Shown: positions 7,285 through 10,656 of the stretch, one piece after another
Layout of the letters: each line of letters opens with the position of its first letter
How positions within the stretch are numbered: the first letter of the stretch is position 1
From: an uncultured Prevotellaceae bacterium
GTDB taxonomy: Bacteria; Bacteroidota; Bacteroidia; Bacteroidales; Bacteroidaceae
Direction of reading: 5' to 3'
Assembly: GCA_900313845.1 (NCBI GenBank)
Contig: OMTC01000052.1
Span: forward strand, 1-10,656
DNA length: 10,656 nucleotides
The notes under the pieces: generated by a model
What the model was told of the DNA's origin: nothing
Database searches by the model: none
What the model saw: only the letters and a program-made list of their open reading frames with translations
Translations under genes and position numbers: made by a program

Positions 7285-7331
7285 ATTCTACTCCCCTCGC
7301 CCTTTGGAGAGGGGACGGGGGTGAGGCTTTT
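7285..7331 (-). repeat. GC-rich hairpin repeat, copy 3 (inverted)
   Basis: Minus-strand copy with variable dinucleotide GT. It abuts the carbonic anhydrase stop codon (7331-7333) with no spacer and is in sense orientation for that gene. The stem is CCCCTCTCC against GGGCGAGGGG with one mismatch. Similarity to copy 1 continues beyond the core as GAGTAGAATCAA. Confidence 0.9.
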
Positions 7332-7876
7332 CACTTCCCAATCTCCTCCAATTTTCCTGTCACAGAGTCGATGATGAAGCCACGGGTGATGACATCGCGA
7401 GGCATCAGAGGATGGTTGCGTACCGTATCGACCGTTTTTTTGACACTCTCCTCAGCATCGTGGAACCCTTCAAGCCAGTGGTCGAGGTCGATGCCACACC
7501 GCTTGATGGTGTCGAACGTCTCGTCAGTGATACCTCTTTCCCGCATGTGTCCTTCGAATTCACGGAACGACATGTGGCAAGCTCCACAAGTGGTGTGAGC
7601 AATCACCATTATTTCATTGACTCCCAGTTCATAGACCGCCACAAGCAGGGAACGCATGGCGGAATCGAAAGGCGAAATGACCAGTCCACCAGCATTCTTA
7701 ATTATTTTGGCATCACCATTTTTCAGTCCAAGTGCTGCGGGAAGAAGTTCCGTGAGACGGGTATCCATGCAAGAGAGAACCGCAAGCTTCTTGTCAGGAT
7801 ACTTGTCCGTGATATATTTCTCGTAATAACGTTCTTCTACGAATCTCTGGTTATATTGAAGTATTTGGTCAATCAT
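7331..7876 (-). CDS. Beta-class carbonic anhydrase
   Basis: A cytoplasmic zinc enzyme that interconverts CO2 and bicarbonate, supplying bicarbonate for carboxylations and pH balance. With the ATG at 7876 the protein has 181 residues, in the range of short bacterial beta-CAs. Zinc ligands are C36 in SCMDTR, H94 and C97 in AHTTCGAC; the catalytic dyad is D38-R40. KIIKNAGG (57-64) is also typical. A TTG at 7897 would add seven residues (MKQNFND), but those codons run close to the heptad repeat, and family members usually begin MIDxIL-like, so the ATG is preferred. The gene lies downstream of a membrane-protein gene on the same strand with 76 bases between them, so it may be co-transcribed. Its stop codon adjoins hairpin repeat copy 3. 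Confidence 0.93.
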   Translation of the reverse strand: MIDQILQYNQRFVEERYYEKYITDKYPDKKLAVLSCMDTRLTELLPAALGLKNGDAKIIKNAGGLVISPFDSAMRSLLVAVYELGVNEIMVIAHTTCGACHMSFREFEGHMRERGITDETFDTIKRCGIDLDHWLEGFHDAEESVKKTVDTVRNHPLMPRDVITRGFIIDSVTGKLEEIGK

Positions 7877-7895
7877 ATCATTAAAATTTTGTTTC

Positions 7896-7953
7896 AAGTT
7901 TCAGGTTTGGCTATCGCCAAGTTTCAAGTTTCAGGTTTCAAGTTTCAGGCTTT
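7896..7953 (-). repeat. Heptad repeat array (GAAACYT)n between two minus-strand genes
   Basis: Seven 7-base units in plus-strand form AAGTTTC or AGGTTTC variants: 7896-7909 (two units), then a 9-base GCTATCGCC spacer, then 7919-7953 (five units, the last AGGCTTT overlapping the upstream gene's stop codon). The spacer sits in a small hairpin, TTGGC-TATC-GCCAA. The array fills almost the whole gap between the membrane-protein gene and carbonic anhydrase, ending about 20 bases before the latter's ATG. A further array of the same family, in opposite orientation, begins at 10636. Confidence 0.85.
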
Positions 7954-8429
7954 TATTCCACCCATTCTCGTGGTAAATTGATGACGATAGGGTTGCCCGA
8001 CGACGGACGAAGGAGATAGACATCCCTTTTCCGGTTCGTGAGGTAGGAGACGATGTTTTCATTGTTTTTGCTGCGCCAAATGCCCCAGTAGCCGAAGTAG
8101 CCACCCGAAGCGCACAGCCGTAACCAACCGCTCATCGAGAAATGATGTTGTGGTTCCACCTCGAATTGTTGCAGGTTGAGAATCTTCCGATGCGCCAGAA
8201 AATGAATCGTGATGGTTTGTTCCTTCTTTGTGGCATAGAAAGGACAGAAGAATATCGGCACCAGAAGAATGGCAGCTGACATGAAAATCACGAAAACACC
8301 AATTCCTTTGCTTCCTTCCTCGTAGGCAAACAAGCGATACCCCTCATAGAAGAGAAACAGGCAGACAAGTGAAAGAATGACTGTAATCCATGTGGTCAGT
8401 CGATCCCAAGTGAAGGTATATTTTTTCAT
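7953..8429 (-). CDS. Small membrane protein with bacterial PH-like C-terminal domain
   Basis: A 158-residue protein of unknown function. Two hydrophobic segments, about 12-28 and 43-64, are joined by a short loop, giving a hairpin in the inner membrane. The remaining 90 residues are soluble and resemble the bacterial PH-like domain bPH_5: a strand pattern including QTITIHFLAHRKILNLQQFEVEP and the conserved turn GYFGYWGIWRSKNNENIVSYLTNRKRDVYLL. The ending IVINLPREWVE also fits that fold. The family match is from memory of the pattern, so it is moderate. The gene is directly upstream of carbonic anhydrase on the same strand, and a heptad repeat begins at its stop codon. A functional link with carbonic anhydrase is not shown. 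No strong promoter was found upstream. Confidence 0.8.
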   Translation of the reverse strand: MKKYTFTWDRLTTWITVILSLVCLFLFYEGYRLFAYEEGSKGIGVFVIFMSAAILLVPIFFCPFYATKKEQTITIHFLAHRKILNLQQFEVEPQHHFSMSGWLRLCASGGYFGYWGIWRSKNNENIVSYLTNRKRDVYLLRPSSGNPIVINLPREWVE

Positions 8430-8787
8430 GGTACGAAAGATAATTGCAATGAAAGAATTATTGTTTTGGAGCTGGGAGCATTCGGGAGCTTATCAGCTTT
8501 TGACTTTTTGAAATCCGGTGATATGAATTCTGGTGTTATGAAATCGATTGCAAATTAAGATATTTATTTTTATTTTAACAAATAAATGAGCATGAAATTT
8601 CCCACGACAAGCATTCTTGTGGCATCCCGCTTTCTGTTTTGATACCTGCTTTTTCGCAATTATTGTCATCTTTTCAGTTGCAATGCTTGTTTTTTTGATG
8701 AAAATGAAGAAATATTCAAAAATTATGCTCATCTTTGCACGATAAATAAAGATGTTTGTTTGTGTTTAACAATTAGAGACTGCTTTT
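8430..8787. other. AT-rich divergent intergenic region
   Basis: This 358-base gap separates the divergent membrane-protein and lipoprotein genes and should contain both promoters. No convincing gene was found. It has a short imperfect 15-base tandem repeat at 8509-8553 (TGAAATCCGGTGATA, TGAATTCTGGTGTTA, then TGAAATCG and divergent sequence). The only promoter-like site is CATCTTTG at 8730-8737, one mismatch from the -7 consensus, about 50 bases before the lipoprotein ATG and without a TTTG at the right distance. Confidence 0.4.
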
Positions 8788-10572
8788 ATGACGCATAAAA
8801 CGAGAAAGTTATCTACGGCATTTGTCGTGGTGACTGTTTTGAGTTTGTGTTCCTGTTTCAATAACGACTATGATTTGTCGGATATTGACACGAACGTGAG
8901 GGTGCAAGCCAAAGACTTGGTCATTCCCATCAACATGAGTCCCATTACCTTGGAGAGGGTGCTCGACATAGATGATAGCGAACCCGATGCAAAGATTCGA
9001 CGAGTGAATGGGGAGTATGCGGTGGTGAAGGAAGGACGTTTTTCGTCCTCGAACGTGAATATCAATCCTTTCCGTATCGCAAGACTGAAGGATGTGACGG
9101 CAACAGCTTTCATGCCTGTGACTGAGGAATTCAAGGAGGCGGATTTGCCTAACTGGAATGTGGTGACGAAGGAGCATTACAAGACCGACCGTAAACTGAT
9201 TGCCAGTAAGGTGACGAGCGATACGGTGAATATGGATTTCCATGCTTCGAATGTGGATGCTGCCATTGAGCATATCGATGCCATTGAAACGGAACCGTTC
9301 GAAGTGAATGTGTCGGTGACAGTGAGCGGATTGGATCAATTTGTGAACACCTACGATTTCGAGAATTTGGTGCTCCATCTGCCTAAGGGATTGAAACTGA
9401 CTGAGCATGAGGGAGAGTATAATCCCAAGACTGGTTTGTTGTCGTTCAACGAAACCGTGATACTTGAAGAGGGTAAGCCAAGGAACTTCAGATTCATTGT
9501 CGAGGGAATCGATGTGAGTGTTTCTGATGCTACGCTGAAAGACCAAATGTTCTCTTATAATTTTGACTGCTATGCCACGGGTATCGTGACCATTTATCCT
9601 CACAATTTGGTCGAGGTGATTAATCCTACCAAATTGTATGAAACGGAAGGTGTGGGATACACCCTGATGGCAAACATGAAGGATGACGTGGTGATTAAAA
9701 CGTTCTCGGGCACCGTGAACTATGAGGTGGACAACATCAACGTTTCGCCTGTCGATTTGTCGGACTTGCCTGATTTCTTCCGTGATAGCGAATCGCAAAT
9801 AGGTTTGGTCAATCCGCAAATCTATCTCTCGCTGACCAATCCTATTCAGCAGGGAGTGGTTCTGACTGCCAATGCGGAATTGATTCCTTCGCCAGATAAT
9901 GTGGATGGAAAATCATTCACTTTTGATGTGGCTGCCGAAAAGGAACAGAACGCTTTTTGCTATTCTCCTCAGAAACCTGCTACTTACTATACGGGATGGG
10001 AAAATGCTGAATTCAAGGAGTTTGCCAATTTCACCGACATTCTGAAGAGTAAGGGCAAGAACGGTATGCAGGTTCCTGACTTTATCAACATCGAGGTGAA
10101 TGCGGGAGTGAAGCAAAAACTGACGAATTTCAAGTTGGGCAAATACGACAAAGTTGAAGGTGCCTATACCTTCTTTGCTCCGCTTCAATTGTCGGACGGT
10201 TCATTCTTCGTTTATACTGACACGATTGATGGATGGAGTGATGATGATTTGGACAAATTGACCATCACCTCTTTGGACATAATGGCAAAGGTGAATTCCG
10301 AGGTACCTGTCGATGTGACTTGCGACATCATCCCGATTGATAAGAAAGGAAAAAAGATTGAGGGTGTGACAGTAAAAGACGCTCGGATTCCTGCCCATGC
10401 CAACAACCATGATTTCCATGCTGTCGTGACGGGTGAAATCAAAAAGATTGATGGTATTATCCTGAAGGCAAGAGCCGATGCGAAAGATGGTAAAGCTCTG
10501 GGTCCCGATATGAAAATCACACTCATAGATACCAAAGTGAAGGCTTCAGGGTATTATGAGGATGAGCTTTGA
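8788..10572 (+). CDS. Large predicted lipoprotein of unknown function
   Basis: A 594-residue protein with a lipoprotein signal: basic MTHKTRK, a hydrophobic core and lipobox LCSC, giving lipidation at C23. The following FNNDYDLSDID is acidic, which in Bacteroidetes can favour surface export of lipoproteins. The rest is beta-rich with no enzyme motifs. The N-terminus DYDLSDIDTNVRVQAKDLVIPIN and a central DLSDLPDFF with NPQIYLSLTNP (about residues 325-352) recall a group of Bacteroidales lipoproteins of unknown function, several with serial immunoglobulin-like folds; I cannot name the family. The C-terminus is KASGYYEDEL. It is transcribed alone and followed within 7 bases by hairpin repeat copy 4. 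The start is chosen because it begins the signal sequence. Confidence 0.85.
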   Translation: MTHKTRKLSTAFVVVTVLSLCSCFNNDYDLSDIDTNVRVQAKDLVIPINMSPITLERVLDIDDSEPDAKIRRVNGEYAVVKEGRFSSSNVNINPFRIARLKDVTATAFMPVTEEFKEADLPNWNVVTKEHYKTDRKLIASKVTSDTVNMDFHASNVDAAIEHIDAIETEPFEVNVSVTVSGLDQFVNTYDFENLVLHLPKGLKLTEHEGEYNPKTGLLSFNETVILEEGKPRNFRFIVEGIDVSVSDATLKDQMFSYNFDCYATGIVTIYPHNLVEVINPTKLYETEGVGYTLMANMKDDVVIKTFSGTVNYEVDNINVSPVDLSDLPDFFRDSESQIGLVNPQIYLSLTNPIQQGVVLTANAELIPSPDNVDGKSFTFDVAAEKEQNAFCYSPQKPATYYTGWENAEFKEFANFTDILKSKGKNGMQVPDFINIEVNAGVKQKLTNFKLGKYDKVEGAYTFFAPLQLSDGSFFVYTDTIDGWSDDDLDKLTITSLDIMAKVNSEVPVDVTCDIIPIDKKGKKIEGVTVKDARIPAHANNHDFHAVVTGEIKKIDGIILKARADAKDGKALGPDMKITLIDTKVKASGYYEDEL

Positions 10573-10578
10573 AAGTGA

Positions 10579-10627
10579 GAAAGCCTCACCCCCAGCCCCT
10601 CTCCAAAGGGCGAGGGGAGTGAAATGA
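10579..10627 (+). repeat. GC-rich hairpin repeat, copy 4
   Basis: Begins about 6 bases after the lipoprotein stop, in sense orientation. Variable dinucleotide AG; stem CCCCTCTCC against GGGCGAGGGG with one mismatch, then GAGTGAAATGAA. Same family as copies at 12, 7120 and 7285. Confidence 0.9.
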
Positions 10628-10635
10628 AGAATTAA

Positions 10636-10656
10636 AAAACTTGACACCTGAAACTT
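10636..10656 (+). repeat. Start of a heptad array, cut by the window end
   Basis: Three in-phase 7-base units: AAAACTT, GACACCT, GAAACTT. They are the reverse complement of the AAGTTTC / AGGTTTC units at 7896-7953, and here too lie downstream of a gene in its sense direction. The array probably continues past the window. Confidence 0.6.

Noticed and set aside
7896..7953. Possible CRISPR array
   Set aside because: Units are 7 bases and mostly contiguous with no spacers of constant length; no cas genes are present.
7412..7981. 189-codon plus-strand frame opposite carbonic anhydrase
   Set aside because: The minus strand encodes a complete beta-carbonic anhydrase with all zinc ligands. The plus frame also runs through the heptad repeats.
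8493..8732. 79-codon minus-strand frame in the 8430-8787 gap
   Set aside because: Lys/Ile/Phe/His-rich translation expected from AT-rich noncoding DNA, with no start context or family resemblance. It also covers the likely promoter of the lipoprotein gene.
8809..9819. 336-codon open frame on the minus strand opposite the lipoprotein gene
   Set aside because: The His/Arg/Ile-rich translation is typical of antisense shadow frames, and the plus-strand frame has a signal peptide and lipobox.

Overview
The window looks like a chromosomal segment of a Bacteroidales bacterium, most probably Prevotella or a close relative. Supporting signs are a TTTG / TAnnTTTG-type promoter, the absence of clear Shine-Dalgarno sites, a secreted streptopain-family (C10) protease with a Spi-type prodomain and a C-terminal dockerin-like pair, a secreted GH43 arabinanase with a C-terminal tail of the kind common in Prevotella, and a Bacteroidales-type lipoprotein. 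The species assignment is inference. No tRNA, rRNA, CRISPR array or transposase gene was seen.

Layout: (1) 1-332 is a noncoding leader with one copy of a GC-rich hairpin repeat and a good promoter. (2) 333-3195 (+) is a secreted GH43 endo-arabinanase-like gene whose reading frame is broken at 2116-2141 by a perfect 13-bp tandem duplication. Removing one copy restores a 949-residue protein with GH43, GH43 C-terminal and LamG-like domains and a C-terminal tail. (3) 3196-3524 holds a foldback element with 17-bp terminal inverted repeats, then a strong 14-bp-stem terminator for the convergent protease gene. (4) 3525-5711 (-) is the C10 protease, with about 140 extra residues between its catalytic Cys and His. 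(5) 5712-5895 is a divergent promoter region. (6) 5896-7107 (+) is a secreted SGNH/GDSL hydrolase. (7) 7108-7330 is a convergent intergenic region bounded by two inverted copies of the GC-rich hairpin repeat around a heptad repeat. (8) 7331-8429 (-) holds a two-gene unit: a small membrane protein with a PH-like C-terminus, then a beta-carbonic anhydrase, separated by another heptad repeat array. (9) 8430-8787 is noncoding. (10) 8788-10572 (+) is a large lipoprotein of unknown function, followed by a further hairpin repeat and the start of another heptad array.

Functionally, the arabinanase, the SGNH esterase-like protein and the C10 protease are all exported and fit degradation of plant polysaccharide and protein outside the cell or in the periplasm. 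The window has no SusC/SusD pair, so it is not a complete polysaccharide utilisation locus. The carbonic anhydrase and its membrane-protein neighbour look like housekeeping genes. The most striking signals are the in-gene 13-bp duplication, which may be a reversible on/off switch for the C-terminal half of the arabinanase; the direction-consistent placement of hairpin and heptad repeats directly after stop codons; and the enlarged protease catalytic domain.
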